A stretch of 64,000 nt of DNA from positions 741,501 through 805,500 of the forward strand of contig CP022705.1 in NCBI GenBank assembly GCA_003491285.1, in the 5' to 3' direction. The notes under the pieces are model-generated. The model was not told the DNA's origin. It did no database searches and worked only from the letters and a program-made list of their open reading frames with translations. This stretch comes from Methanobacterium sp. BRmetb2. GTDB taxonomy: Archaea > Methanobacteriota > Methanobacteria > Methanobacteriales > Methanobacteriaceae. A program made the translations under genes and the position numbers. Of this stretch, positions 20,517 through 29,564 are shown piece after piece; positions within the stretch are counted from its first letter, which is position 1, and the number at the start of each line of letters is the position of its first letter.

Positions 20517-22121
20517 TTAATTTAAAGATTTTTGACTTACTCTTATTATTGCCTTTTGTATCTCTTCAAAATCTTTTATTTCTGGATCAACAAAGGTCAA
20601 TAGGTAGTAACGATCTTTATATCTTATGGCAGGTAATTTAATATAATTTCTTTCTTCAACGAATTTAATGAAAGGTTCTTGTCGGGAAACATTTCCAGGG
20701 TTTCTTCCATCTGTGGATATAAATATTATTAACTGGGGATTCTTTTTCTTGATGTAATCTAAAGTGGCCACCCCATTTTTTGCAATAAATCTATCATTTA
20801 AACCAACCATGTCTATATGGTTCCACTTTGAAAAATAAGGCAGGGATCCTGCATCCATACTGGCGAAGGTCAAATTATCAGATGAGAATGTTTCCAATTC
20901 TGTTCCAAGAGCAATATAAGATACTGGAAACCTCTGTGAACATTGATGTAAATATAAATAATCCTGCGAAAACCCGAGATTAGACAATAAAACCAGAAAT
21001 ACCACAATAAAACCAGAAATTTTAGCATATTTTCTCAATTTTTCCTTAATAACTAAATTGCCCATTTCATTAATGAGAACTGCCAACAATATCGCTGTTA
21101 AAATGTAAATCAACACAAAAGAAGGATAATAAAATCGTTGAGCAAAATTCATGTAAAGAGAAGAAAAAGGGTAGAGTATATTTGCAGATATTACCATGGT
21201 AAAAATTGTGATTAACAGTACCTTTAATTTAAAATATTGACCTTCTTTATCACGCCCTAACTTTTCGAGTTTAGCAGTTAGCGTAATTAATATTAGTATT
21301 AAAAATGGTGCCAAATATTTGACTGCTTCACTTAAATAGTATAGTCCATCAAATACGCTTCCATGAGTTACTGTCTTTACATAGAAGGGTAGTGGTAAAA
21401 AATCATGGAAATAAAGTAACCTGAAAAGCATATAAATCCCTAAAGGTAAAATATAAACCAGTAAAACCGGTGAAAAGAACTTTATTTTATCTTTTAAATC
21501 ATATTCAGTTTTATGAACAGTTAATATGTAAATCAAAAATATTAATGCAAATGAAAACAATATACTTTCCGGCCTTAAAAGGCTGGATATAAGGGCGAAT
21601 AGAGAAAATATCCATATATACTGCTTTTTTGAAGTTACAATAAATTTATAAACAAAAAAAGTAACACACAACATTATAAAAGCGTAGAACATGGTTTCTA
21701 ATCCTGATACTGTGTGTATTGCTGTAGCAGGATTAATTAATAAGAATACTGTCCCTATAATAAAGGCCGTTACTTTCAAATTAGCAGGCAATAGATCTTT
21801 ACAAATTTTCCAGTAGATAAAAACAATTCCCACCAGAGAGATCATTCCTAAAAATTTAGTGGCTATTACCGGATCAAAATTCAATTTTAACAATATAACT
21901 ACCATTACAACCCATAAAAAGTTACTATATCCTTCAGTAGGTAGTTCACCAATATTCCAAACTATTCCATGGCCTTCAGCAAAGTTAAGAGCATATCTAA
22001 AAGAAATAAAAGCATCATCAACAGTGAAATGCCATATATAACATAATAGTGCCATAAAAGCTACAATAATTACTAAAAAAATAATGGCATATGAATAGTT
22101 TGAATTCTGGTTTTTAAACAA
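20517..22121 (-). CDS. Polytopic membrane glycosyltransferase (GT39/ArnT-like)
   Basis: This 534-residue protein has about ten or more hydrophobic segments and an early VDDAFISFRYALNFAEGHG motif followed by TEGYSNFLW, a pattern shared with bacterial and archaeal GT-C type enzymes that use polyprenyl-phosphate sugars. The acidic DD pair on the first outer loop is the probable catalytic base. A soluble-looking C-terminal domain of about 130 residues follows. The start is a TTG at 22121 behind GAGG. It heads an accessory-looking region and may decorate surface glycans or lipids. Confidence 0.72.
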   Translation of the reverse strand: MFKNQNSNYSYAIIFLVIIVAFMALLCYIWHFTVDDAFISFRYALNFAEGHGIVWNIGELPTEGYSNFLWVVMVVILLKLNFDPVIATKFLGMISLVGIVFIYWKICKDLLPANLKVTAFIIGTVFLLINPATAIHTVSGLETMFYAFIMLCVTFFVYKFIVTSKKQYIWIFSLFALISSLLRPESILFSFALIFLIYILTVHKTEYDLKDKIKFFSPVLLVYILPLGIYMLFRLLYFHDFLPLPFYVKTVTHGSVFDGLYYLSEAVKYLAPFLILILITLTAKLEKLGRDKEGQYFKLKVLLITIFTMVISANILYPFSSLYMNFAQRFYYPSFVLIYILTAILLAVLINEMGNLVIKEKLRKYAKISGFIVVFLVLLSNLGFSQDYLYLHQCSQRFPVSYIALGTELETFSSDNLTFASMDAGSLPYFSKWNHIDMVGLNDRFIAKNGVATLDYIKKKNPQLIIFISTDGRNPGNVSRQEPFIKFVEERNYIKLPAIRYKDRYYLLTFVDPEIKDFEEIQKAIIRVSQKSLN

Positions 22122-22226
22122 GTTTATTCCTCGAAAAATTCTATATAACTGCTATGACTTCTTTTTATAATTTAATTTATTCCTAAAATAGAAATTTAAT
22201 TTATTTTAAAAAAGGAATAAAAAATT

Positions 22227-22919
22227 TTATTCATAGTTTAACAAGTTATTTACATAATAATATTGAAGTTCCGAAGCATGTTGAAGTTCATAGTTCCTAT
22301 ATGGTGAGTTAAGGTATGGAAATATTGATCCTTTGATTATGTAGTAATAGGTAGCGATTCTGCCACATTCTTTCCATGATAAATGAACATATAATGGGAA
22401 TCCACAACCTGGATTCAGTATAGGACTGTTTCTTTTAACAGTTCCATGCCAAACCATGGGTATGGGACCTTCCTGTCCATTTTCTTCGGCTAACTTGTAG
22501 ATATGATTCATAGCCTCATCATAAGTATCAAATTCTATTCCATCTGCCCGGTATCTATATCGATCCTCAGGTATTCCAAATAGGAAAGTACTTAAAACAT
22601 CTGTAAAATCTATTCCTGTAGTGGTCATGTCTGCCTTAGTATCTAAAAATCCTAATTGCAATATAGTAACATTTCCTTCTTTATAATGACTGTATCCAGA
22701 ACCTCCCGCCATATGCACCACCAAAGCACATTTTGATCCTCTTTGTTCTGCATAGCTTGCTAAAAGTTCAGAATGAGGATGGCCAGGATACATGTCCGGG
22801 TTGGCCAATTTAACAAAAGCTAACCTTCCTACTGGTTCTACTTTACTATTCATGCTTGATACGTAAATAAAACCTCCGAGAATTAGAATTATTATTAAAA
22901 ATATGCCTATCTTTTTCAT
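22227..22919 (-). CDS. Membrane-anchored protein of unknown family, copy 1
   Basis: I do not recognise the family. An N-terminal hydrophobic stretch (residues 5-22) anchors a 205-residue domain expected outside the cell. The domain has PGHPHSELLASYAEQRGSK, VVHMAGGSGYSH and a cysteine in NPGCGFPLYV, with a second cysteine in KECGRIA. The start is supported by AGGTGA. A second copy lies 1147 bases upstream on the same strand; the two share a 190-base stretch without any difference (22598-22787 against 23745-23934) while the 3' halves differ clearly. Function unknown; a secreted or surface enzyme is possible. Confidence 0.75.
   Translation of the reverse strand: MKKIGIFLIIILILGGFIYVSSMNSKVEPVGRLAFVKLANPDMYPGHPHSELLASYAEQRGSKCALVVHMAGGSGYSHYKEGNVTILQLGFLDTKADMTTTGIDFTDVLSTFLFGIPEDRYRYRADGIEFDTYDEAMNHIYKLAEENGQEGPIPMVWHGTVKRNSPILNPGCGFPLYVHLSWKECGRIATYYYIIKGSIFPYLNSPYRNYELQHASELQYYYVNNLLNYE
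22598..22787. repeat. Identical 190-base tract shared with 23745-23934
   Basis: Every base in this stretch equals its counterpart 1147 bases away in the second gene copy, including third codon positions, while flanking coding sequence differs by many substitutions. This pattern points to recent gene conversion or mosaic duplication. Confidence 0.9.
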
Positions 22920-23373
22920 TAATTCACCTATTAAGTATAAATACCTGATAAAATTATCTTAAAATTTGATTTTTTTGAATATTAGAAATATACTAAAAAT
23001 ATTTTTGCTTATCTTAGATGGGTTACATCAATCAGATTAATGTGTAGTCTACACACTTCTGATTATTAAATCTTTAGTTTTTTGGACTGTTCAAGTTATG
23101 GAGTATTGATATTATTTCTCTTTTTTGTGTCCATTTTTTGATTTTTCTCTATAAATAGTTGAGTATTCCTTGTTCAACTTTATATCTCCTTTAGATTTGT
23201 TCTGGCTCAGTTTGTTCTAGTAATTTGTTACTGGGTAAATATTCGCTGTGTTTTATGATCTATCCTGTGGTGTTGGGGCCTCCAGATGTCAAAGAATTAA
23301 GTAAATAGCTGCCAATTAGAACCTTATAAAAAAAAGAAAATGTAAATTATTTAAAAAAAGAAGGAATAACTAT
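22920..23373. other. Intergenic stretch between the two twin genes
   Basis: These 454 bases hold the promoter region of copy 1, the palindromic element at 23041 and a T-rich stretch. The minus strand contains AAAGGAGATATAAAG followed by a 17-codon reading frame from a TTG near 23183, which looks too short to call. Nothing else was recognised; a decayed gene is possible. Confidence 0.5.
23041..23055. promoter_or_regulatory. Palindromic element upstream of copy 1
   Basis: TGTGTAG-T-CTACACA is a perfect inverted repeat about 120 bases before the start of copy 1. It begins a block of about 47 bases (to 23087) that is repeated with few changes at 24240-24287, ahead of copy 2. The second version (TGTGTAG-T-CCGCACA) has two changes in the right arm. 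Confidence 0.45.
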
Positions 23374-24066
23374 TTATTCATAGTTTAACAAGTTGTTCAC
23401 ATAATAATACTGGATTTGAGAAGCATGCTGCAACTCATAGTTTGCATATGGTGAGTTAAGGTATGGAAATATTAATCCTTTGATTATGTAATAATATGCA
23501 GCAATTCTACCACATTCTTTCCAGCATACTTGAACATATAATGGGAATCCACAACCTGGATTAAAGGAGGGATTACCTTTTTTAACACTTCCATGATAAA
23601 CCATTGGTATGGGACCTTCCTGTCCATTTTTTTCAGCTAATTTTTGTATATAATCCATAGCCTCATCATAAGTATCAAATTCTCTTCTATCTGCTCGATA
23701 ATTATATCTATCATCATCAATTCCAAATATAAACGTACTGATAGCATCTGTAAAATCTATTCCTGTAGTGGTCATGTCTGCCTTAGTATCTAAAAATCCT
23801 AATTGCAATATAGTAACATTTCCTTCTTTATAATGACTGTATCCAGAACCTCCCGCCATATGCACCACCAAAGCACATTTTGATCCTCTTTGTTCTGCAT
23901 AGCTTGCTAAAAGTTCAGAATGAGGATGGCCAGGGTACAGGTCTGGGTTGGCTAATTTAACAAAAACCAGTCTCCCCAATGGTTCTACTCTACTATTCAT
24001 GCTGGATACGTAAATAAAACCTCCGAGAATTAGAATTATTATTAAAAATATGCCTATCTTTTTCAT
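23374..24066 (-). CDS. Membrane-anchored protein of unknown family, copy 2
   Basis: This is the tandem paralogue of the gene at 22227-22919: same length (230 residues), same N-terminal anchor, same conserved cysteines, and long identical blocks at the 5' end and in the middle. Differences concentrate in the C-terminal half (for example IFGIDDDRYNY against LFGIPEDRYRY) and may mark different substrates or partners. The ATG has the same AGGTGA context as copy 1. The protein is expected at the outer face of the membrane. The family is not known to me. Confidence 0.75.
   Translation of the reverse strand: MKKIGIFLIIILILGGFIYVSSMNSRVEPLGRLVFVKLANPDLYPGHPHSELLASYAEQRGSKCALVVHMAGGSGYSHYKEGNVTILQLGFLDTKADMTTTGIDFTDAISTFIFGIDDDRYNYRADRREFDTYDEAMDYIQKLAEKNGQEGPIPMVYHGSVKKGNPSFNPGCGFPLYVQVCWKECGRIAAYYYIIKGLIFPYLNSPYANYELQHASQIQYYYVNNLLNYE
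23745..23934. repeat. Identical 190-base tract shared with 22598-22787
   Basis: This is the partner of the identical stretch in copy 1. A further identical block of about 75 bases covers the N-terminal anchor and ribosome-binding site of both genes (around 22865-22933 and 24012-24080). Confidence 0.9.
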
Positions 24067-24368
24067 TAATTCACCTATTAGGTAGTATATTGAATAAAAT
24101 TATCTTAAAATTTGATTTTTAATTTATTAGAAATGTTTTATTTAAATGTTTTTACAATATCCTGAATATTTTACAAGTATTTTTTAAAATATTATTTTTA
24201 CAGATCTTAAAGTGGTAATTTTATGAACCAAACAAACTATGTGTAGTCCGCACACTTTTGATTATTAAATCTCTAGTTTTTTTGGATAAAATGATTTATA
24301 TCTGTTTAAATTCATAAAATTAATTGGCTTATGCCAATAATATTAAAAAAATAATGGAGGATAATAAA
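24067..24368. other. Divergent intergenic region with promoter for the DUF4013 gene
   Basis: This 302-base region carries the promoter of copy 2 leftward, the second copy of the palindromic block (24240-24287) and a TATA element GATTTATATC at 24293-24302 for the rightward DUF4013 gene. A transcript from that TATA would start near 24323. Confidence 0.5.
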
Positions 24369-25061
24369 ATGGATATTGGTGAAATTGTATCTGATGCCAT
24401 AAAATATCCATCTTCTGAATGGAAGAATGTGATAATACTGATAGTTTTGTTTATTATTTTTTGGGCACTTAATGCAGTAACCAGTATAATTGGTTTTGTA
24501 GTAGTACCATTTATTGCAGGTTATATATTTAGAATTATTAAATGGTCCCTCGCCGGTGCAGAGGAACTTCCAGAATTCGATGAATGGGTTGATCTATTTA
24601 TCGATGGACTTAAGGTTTGTATAACATATATAGTTTATATGATTCCTGCTATCATAATACTGGCCTTAACCATGGGCACAATGATGTTTCAGTTAATCGC
24701 AATGTCCCAAACTGGAATGATCACACCAATGACATCATTTGATGTAGGGCTTTATATGATAGGTATAGTTCTAACCTTCCTTTACGGGCTCATAATAGGA
24801 ATACCTCTCTTCTTAATGGGTACAGCGAACATGGCTTACTACGATGGTAGCTTAGGCGCAGCCTTCAATTTCAGCGAATTATTGGATAAAATTTCTACTA
24901 TAGGCTATATTGACTTCATAATATGGTATGTGGTTATGATTGTAATTGGATTTGTGGCCGCGTTTATAGGTGGAATTACAATAATAGGATGGGTAGTGAC
25001 ACTACCTTATTACTACATGTTCTTTGGTAGATCTCTGGCACTTTTTTTCCTATCTGAATAA
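24369..25061 (+). CDS. DUF4013 membrane protein
   Basis: A protein of about 230 residues with roughly five or six membrane helices and the DUF4013 hallmark AGYIFRIIKWSLAGAEELPEFDEW, in which the PEFDEW turn follows the second helix. The family is common in methanogens and its function is unknown. The frame is open 15 codons further upstream, but GGAGG at 24356-24360 sets the ATG at 24369 as the start. It points towards the DUF4389 gene, which it meets tail to tail. Confidence 0.85.
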   Translation: MDIGEIVSDAIKYPSSEWKNVIILIVLFIIFWALNAVTSIIGFVVVPFIAGYIFRIIKWSLAGAEELPEFDEWVDLFIDGLKVCITYIVYMIPAIIILALTMGTMMFQLIAMSQTGMITPMTSFDVGLYMIGIVLTFLYGLIIGIPLFLMGTANMAYYDGSLGAAFNFSELLDKISTIGYIDFIIWYVVMIVIGFVAAFIGGITIIGWVVTLPYYYMFFGRSLALFFLSE

Positions 25062-25166
25062 TTTATAAACATTCCCCTCTTTTCTTTTTTAATAATTGCA
25101 TTTTATATAACTAGAACAACAAAAAATGGAAAAAATAGAATTAAAAAAAACTAAAATAATTAATAT

Positions 25167-25487
25167 TTACTCTTCTTCAATAATTTCGTATATTCTAACA
25201 TTTTTAGGAGTTACACCGGGTCTTTCATCGGTCATGTAATTAAAATAACTTATTAAATGGACGTTATACTCCAAATATCCTTTAATAAGATCGTTTAAGC
25301 TTTTATTTCGCTCTCCAAGTATCAATATTATCCACCATTGAATAAAAACGCATATTCCTGCAATAATACTGTATACAAATAGGACTATAGCAACAGGAAT
25401 CATGTAAAATATTCTTACAAATAATTCTAATCTACTAGCTTTTTCTTCATATTCAAATAATTCTTTTAATTCAAAATCATCATCCAT
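25167..25487 (-). CDS. DUF4389 small membrane protein
   Basis: This 106-residue protein has two hydrophobic helices with the family pattern RLELFVRIFYMIPVA, WWIILILGERNKSLNDLI and YFNYMTDERPG. DUF4389 proteins are widespread in archaea and bacteria and remain uncharacterised. A GGAGGT ribosome-binding site precedes the ATG. Its tail-to-tail neighbour is another small membrane protein, so both may relate to the membrane or envelope. Confidence 0.8.
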   Translation of the reverse strand: MDDDFELKELFEYEEKASRLELFVRIFYMIPVAIVLFVYSIIAGICVFIQWWIILILGERNKSLNDLIKGYLEYNVHLISYFNYMTDERPGVTPKNVRIYEIIEEE

Positions 25488-25771
25488 GTTATTAACCTCC
25501 TTTATTCTTATCTGAAAATATTAATATTTAAATATTCCTAAAGAAATTCTAAAAGTTGTTAATCAAAATATTATGGGCTTATAGTACTGTAAAATTATAT
25601 AAAATCAACTTAAATTCTTAAAATTTGTTTCAAAATAAAATAAATGCCACTATATTTTAAAAAATAATGAAAAATGTTTTATAATATAAATTTTCTTTCA
25701 AAAAATCTCATAAGTACTATCCCTTTTTTTTAAATGGTTAAAAATCCTGAAAAAATAGAAAACAGGTAGGT

Positions 25772-27640
25772 TTATTTACCCACCAATTTTAAACCTGTAA
25801 TCTCAGCAATATCTAAGCTTAAAGCTCTTAAATCTTCTGGAGAGAACTTACGTATATCATCGTGTCCAGCAAGCTGAGCCAACATTTTTGTTTCTTCTGT
25901 CATGGATTTAATGTAGTTTGCAACTCTCATTGCAGCTAAATCCACATCTAACCTCTTTCGAAGATCCGGATCCTGTGTTGCAACTCCTACTGGACATTTT
26001 CCAGTGTAACACATACGACAGGCCTGACATCCCATGGCAATCATGGCGCCCGTTCCAATATAAGCCGCATCAGCCCCCATAGCCATGGCTTTGGCCACAT
26101 CAGCTCCGCTTCTAATACCACCAGTGATTATGAGATCTAATTCATCCTTCATGCCTGAATCTTCAAGGGCGTTAACTGCCTGGACCAGTGAAGGAAGTGT
26201 AGGTATACCAGTATGTTCAATTACTACCTCTGGAGCTGCTCCAGTTCCACCTTCCATCCCATCCACAGATATTACATCGGCTCCTGCCTCACCAGCTATA
26301 ATTACATCATCATAAACTCTTCCCGGCCCTAATTTTACAATTATGGGAAGTTTCCAGTCTGTCACTTCTCTTAATAATTCGATGTGCTTGGCCAGATCCC
26401 CCTCTTTCGTGGCATCTAAAAATCTTGCCGGGCTTAAAGCATCTGTTCCTTCTGGTATGCCTCTGATTTTTGCCACTTCAGGGCTTACTTTTTCAGCTAA
26501 CAGATGCCCACCCATACCGGGTTTAGCACCTTGACCAATCTTTACTTCAATACAATCAGCACCATTTAAGTAGCTGGTGGAAACTCCGAACCTGCCTGAA
26601 GAATATTGGACAATTAAATTTTCTGCAAACTCTCGTTCTTCAGGTAACATTCCACCTTCACCAGTATTGGCGCATGAACCAACCAGTGATGTACCTTTAG
26701 CCATTGCTAATTTACATTCTTTACTTAAAGCACCGAAAGACATACCTGCAATAAGTATTGGTGATTCAAGAACCAGTGGTACTTCAGCAAATCGGGTACC
26801 CAATACCACTTTTGTATTACATGCCTCCCTATACTTGTCAACAGGAGCAATTGATGCTTGTGCAGGTAAAATTATTATATCATCAAAATTAGGTAAACGC
26901 CTTTCAGTACCAAAACCTCTTAAAACATATTTACCTGCCTTTGAAGTATATCTAATATCTGCTATTGTCCTAGGATCCCATATACTTCCGGCTCCAGTAG
27001 GTATTAACACTGGACACGCAGCTAAACAGGATCCACATAAAATACATCTATTTTTGTCAATTTTAGGTCGGTTATCCACTATTTCTATTGCATTGGTAGG
27101 GCATACAATTTCACAAGTACCACAAAATACACAAAGTCCTTGAGTTGCAGCTTCCAGATCTGTGGCTGGTGAAGCCGGATTTAGGGAAGGAGATGAGTTT
27201 GATGTTTTTCCATTCACTTCAAATCCTCTCTGAAGACCTGTGGCGAATTCTTTTACATTAACAGCCTCTAAACAACCTTGTTCACATGCATCCACACATA
27301 CTGGTTTTCCCCCATTTGATTCTGCACATTGCTGATCACATTTTAGCATTCCTTGTTCTGTGTAAGTAATACTTCCAATTGGACACATCAACATGCACAA
27401 TTTACATCCCGCACATTCATCTTGATTTATTTTTACGATACCGTTTTCACGGTATATTGCATCTTTAAAACATCCACGTGCACATGCAGGATCGATACAT
27501 TGTTGACATACAACAGTTTGATAACCCTTAGTCATTTTATGTAAAAATAAAGCACTCTCACCATTTATACTGGCACAAGCCTCTGCACATTCGTTACATC
27601 CATCACATTTTTCTGGATTAGTTAAAAGAATCTGATTCAT
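25772..27640 (-). CDS. Archaeal-type glutamate synthase, FMN subunit with ferredoxin domains
   Basis: The N-terminal 230 residues carry many iron-sulfur motifs (CDGCNECAEAC, CAGCKLCMLMCP, CVFCGTCEIVCP, CILCGSCLAACP). The rest is the FMN-binding glutamate synthase domain with GGMLPEE, GMGGHLLAEKV, the flavin-barrel segment VDGMEGGTGAAP and a 3Fe-4S-type CRMCYTGKCPVGVAT. It reduces 2-oxoglutarate and ammonia to glutamate with electrons probably from ferredoxin. The glutaminase part of GOGAT is absent here, as in split archaeal enzymes, and no glutaminase gene is adjacent. It follows the GXGXG-domain gene by 14 bases. Confidence 0.9.
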   Translation of the reverse strand: MNQILLTNPEKCDGCNECAEACASINGESALFLHKMTKGYQTVVCQQCIDPACARGCFKDAIYRENGIVKINQDECAGCKLCMLMCPIGSITYTEQGMLKCDQQCAESNGGKPVCVDACEQGCLEAVNVKEFATGLQRGFEVNGKTSNSSPSLNPASPATDLEAATQGLCVFCGTCEIVCPTNAIEIVDNRPKIDKNRCILCGSCLAACPVLIPTGAGSIWDPRTIADIRYTSKAGKYVLRGFGTERRLPNFDDIIILPAQASIAPVDKYREACNTKVVLGTRFAEVPLVLESPILIAGMSFGALSKECKLAMAKGTSLVGSCANTGEGGMLPEEREFAENLIVQYSSGRFGVSTSYLNGADCIEVKIGQGAKPGMGGHLLAEKVSPEVAKIRGIPEGTDALSPARFLDATKEGDLAKHIELLREVTDWKLPIIVKLGPGRVYDDVIIAGEAGADVISVDGMEGGTGAAPEVVIEHTGIPTLPSLVQAVNALEDSGMKDELDLIITGGIRSGADVAKAMAMGADAAYIGTGAMIAMGCQACRMCYTGKCPVGVATQDPDLRKRLDVDLAAMRVANYIKSMTEETKMLAQLAGHDDIRKFSPEDLRALSLDIAEITGLKLVGK

Positions 27641-27654
27641 TTTATCACCTTCAA

Positions 27655-28323
27655 TTAGCCATAGAATGGCCTAATTTCTTTATTTTCAATTTTTTTGAAA
27701 TTTTCGATATCTGATTTAATAGAATATGCATCAAATAATTTCTTTAATTTAAGCTTATCATCAAGGGTTAATTCTTTAATTACTGCATTGGTTCCAGTTT
27801 CAAATTTACCCCCCACATAAATGGAACCACCGATCATCCAATCTCCTGTGTCATTTCCTGCATTTCCGGTGACGATTATGTTTCCACTTAGCATGTAAAG
27901 TCCTGATAAATCTCCTATATTTCCATCAATAATAATTGTACCGCCTTTATTCAGTTGCCCTACTCCTTTACCTGCATTTCCACGAATCATAATAGTTCCA
28001 TCATAAGTACCGAAGCCCACACCATCATCCGCAGATCCTTCGACAATTATTTCACCAGAAGTCATGTTATTCCCAACATAACGTCCTGTATTACCTTTTA
28101 TTGAGATTTTTGCTCCGTCGTTAAGTGCTCCGGCAAAATCTCCAGGACTACCAGCCAAGGTGATGTCTGCATCGCAACATAGACCTACAGCTACCGAATC
28201 AAAAGGTTTGGTAACCTCTATATTTAGATTTTTTTCATTTTCATCTAATGCTTTTTTGATTTCAACATTTATAGTTCTCGTAGTCATATATTTTCCTGAA
28301 ATGACCTTTTCTTCTGTTGTCAT
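27655..28323 (-). CDS. Glutamate synthase GXGXG-domain subunit
   Basis: A 222-residue right-handed beta-helix protein with repeated G-X-X-G-X-X-X-G turns (for example NTGRYVGNN, GNAGKGVGQL, GNIGDLSGL). It corresponds to the C-terminal alpha-2 domain of glutamate synthase and is also related to subunit C of formylmethanofuran dehydrogenase. It is the first gene of a two-gene operon with the FMN subunit, with an AGGGGAAG site before the ATG. The structural domain helps form the ammonia tunnel in the full enzyme. Confidence 0.88.
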   Translation of the reverse strand: MTTEEKVISGKYMTTRTINVEIKKALDENEKNLNIEVTKPFDSVAVGLCCDADITLAGSPGDFAGALNDGAKISIKGNTGRYVGNNMTSGEIIVEGSADDGVGFGTYDGTIMIRGNAGKGVGQLNKGGTIIIDGNIGDLSGLYMLSGNIIVTGNAGNDTGDWMIGGSIYVGGKFETGTNAVIKELTLDDKLKLKKLFDAYSIKSDIENFKKIENKEIRPFYG

Positions 28324-28498
28324 TGAATCTTCCCCTTAAATAGGTTTTATTTATTAAAGATAATTATGATTCAATTAATAGAGTCTTCTAATAAATGTTG
28401 CTATTTTGAAATAGATAAATTAGACCATTCAATATATAAGTGAGACATATTATAACAATATGAATAGATATTAAAAAATGATATCTTCAGGTGATGGA

Positions 28499-29047
28499 AT
28501 GAGAACATTAATAACAAATCTAAAAGGCAAGTGCCTCCTAGAAGTTTCCATGAAAATTCAGGTGGATGGATTGATAACTATACATGAAAAAGGAAGTGGA
28601 GAAAGTAGTCTGGACAAATATTTCAAGGGAGGCGAAATTTTAATAGATAGTGTTGATCCATTGGATGTGTGTAAAAAAATATCAAAGATAATTCAAGGTG
28701 CAAAAACACATGGTGAAGTTTTTGTCGGTTTCAACGGAGATGGTTTAGGTCCTCTGTTAAGTTTCATGGCAAATAAAGAAGAAGTTGACGGCATTTTCAT
28801 CTGTTACAATGAAGAAGCCGTGCGTCTACCCAACTTAAAACTGGAATTATCTAAAACCCGAATGAAAATTCTGGAAGCATTGAATGAAGAGAATTTAACT
28901 GCAATTTCCATTGGACAAAAAGTTGGAATATCCCGAGCTATGGTCTATAAACACCTGACTGGCTTAGTAGAGAATGGATTAGTGGAACAATCACAATTAT
29001 TCGAAAAATATAGTATAACACCAACAGGACAGCTAGTTATTATTTGA
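28499..29047 (+). CDS. Winged-helix transcriptional regulator next to glutamate synthase
   Basis: The N-terminal 110 residues are an alpha/beta domain of unknown kind; the C-terminal 70 residues are an ArsR-like winged helix (RMKILEALNEENLTAISIGQKVGISRAMVYKHLTGL region). The start is the ATG at 28499, set by GGTGAT at 28490-28495, although the frame is open from 28478. It is transcribed divergently from the glutamate synthase genes across a 175-base gap, so it may control nitrogen assimilation. That role is an inference from position. Confidence 0.8.
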   Translation: MRTLITNLKGKCLLEVSMKIQVDGLITIHEKGSGESSLDKYFKGGEILIDSVDPLDVCKKISKIIQGAKTHGEVFVGFNGDGLGPLLSFMANKEEVDGIFICYNEEAVRLPNLKLELSKTRMKILEALNEENLTAISIGQKVGISRAMVYKHLTGLVENGLVEQSQLFEKYSITPTGQLVII

Positions 29048-29213
29048 TCTGTAATTAACCTCGGAATATTAATCTAAATATAATGAAAATCATTTAAAAA
29101 AATTTAAATAAAAAAATGTGGACAAATAAAATAATATAAGGAGATTATGATAACTTTAAATAAAATAGAGTTGTAAAAACATTATATAAAATATTATTTA
29201 GATTTTTAATTAA

Positions 29214-29435
29214 TTATTCAACTGGATATTCAATACGCAGCTTATAACTTGCTCTTTCACTTATCAGAACCGTGCCCGGTATGAAGTATTCCTCAAATTT
29301 TTTTACGTGTTTCAGCATGCATGGATCTATGTCAACCTTTCGAGTATACGACGAACATTCTTCATCTTCTATTATTCCTTTCTTAACCAAAGCAATATAT
29401 CTCATTTTTACAGTTTCATCATTTAACAAATCCAT
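29214..29435 (-). CDS. Small protein of unknown function
   Basis: A 73-residue protein with a clean ATG behind AGGTGGT and a TATA-like element on the minus strand at about 29465-29477. It is charged, with two cysteines (ECSSY and DPCML), and shows no membrane segment. I do not recognise the family. It is divergent from the Lrp-type regulator gene, separated by about 130 bases, and may be under its control. Confidence 0.6.
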   Translation of the reverse strand: MDLLNDETVKMRYIALVKKGIIEDEECSSYTRKVDIDPCMLKHVKKFEEYFIPGTVLISERASYKLRIEYPVE

Positions 29436-29510
29436 TATACCACCTTACTATTAGCTAGTTCAAACTTATATTTAAACTATTTCCATACTCTCATGAAAAA
29501 TGTATAAGTA

Positions 29511-29520
29511 TTTATATAAT
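29511..29520 (+). promoter_or_regulatory. TATA box of the Lrp-type regulator gene
   Basis: AAGTATTTATATAATAAT is a strong archaeal TATA element. Transcription should start near 29540, leaving about 25 bases of leader that hold the AGGTGAT ribosome-binding site. Confidence 0.55.
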
Positions 29521-29564
29521 AATTGTATATACTATAAACAATGTTCAGTCATTAGGTGATTTTG

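Noticed and set aside
23100..23200. 17-codon frame with a good Shine-Dalgarno sequence on the minus strand
   Set aside because: Too short and compositionally plain to be called a gene; it may be a remnant or chance.
26577..27143. 188-codon plus-strand frame inside the glutamate synthase gene
   Set aside because: The opposite strand carries a complete glutamate synthase domain; the plus frame has no recognisable domain.
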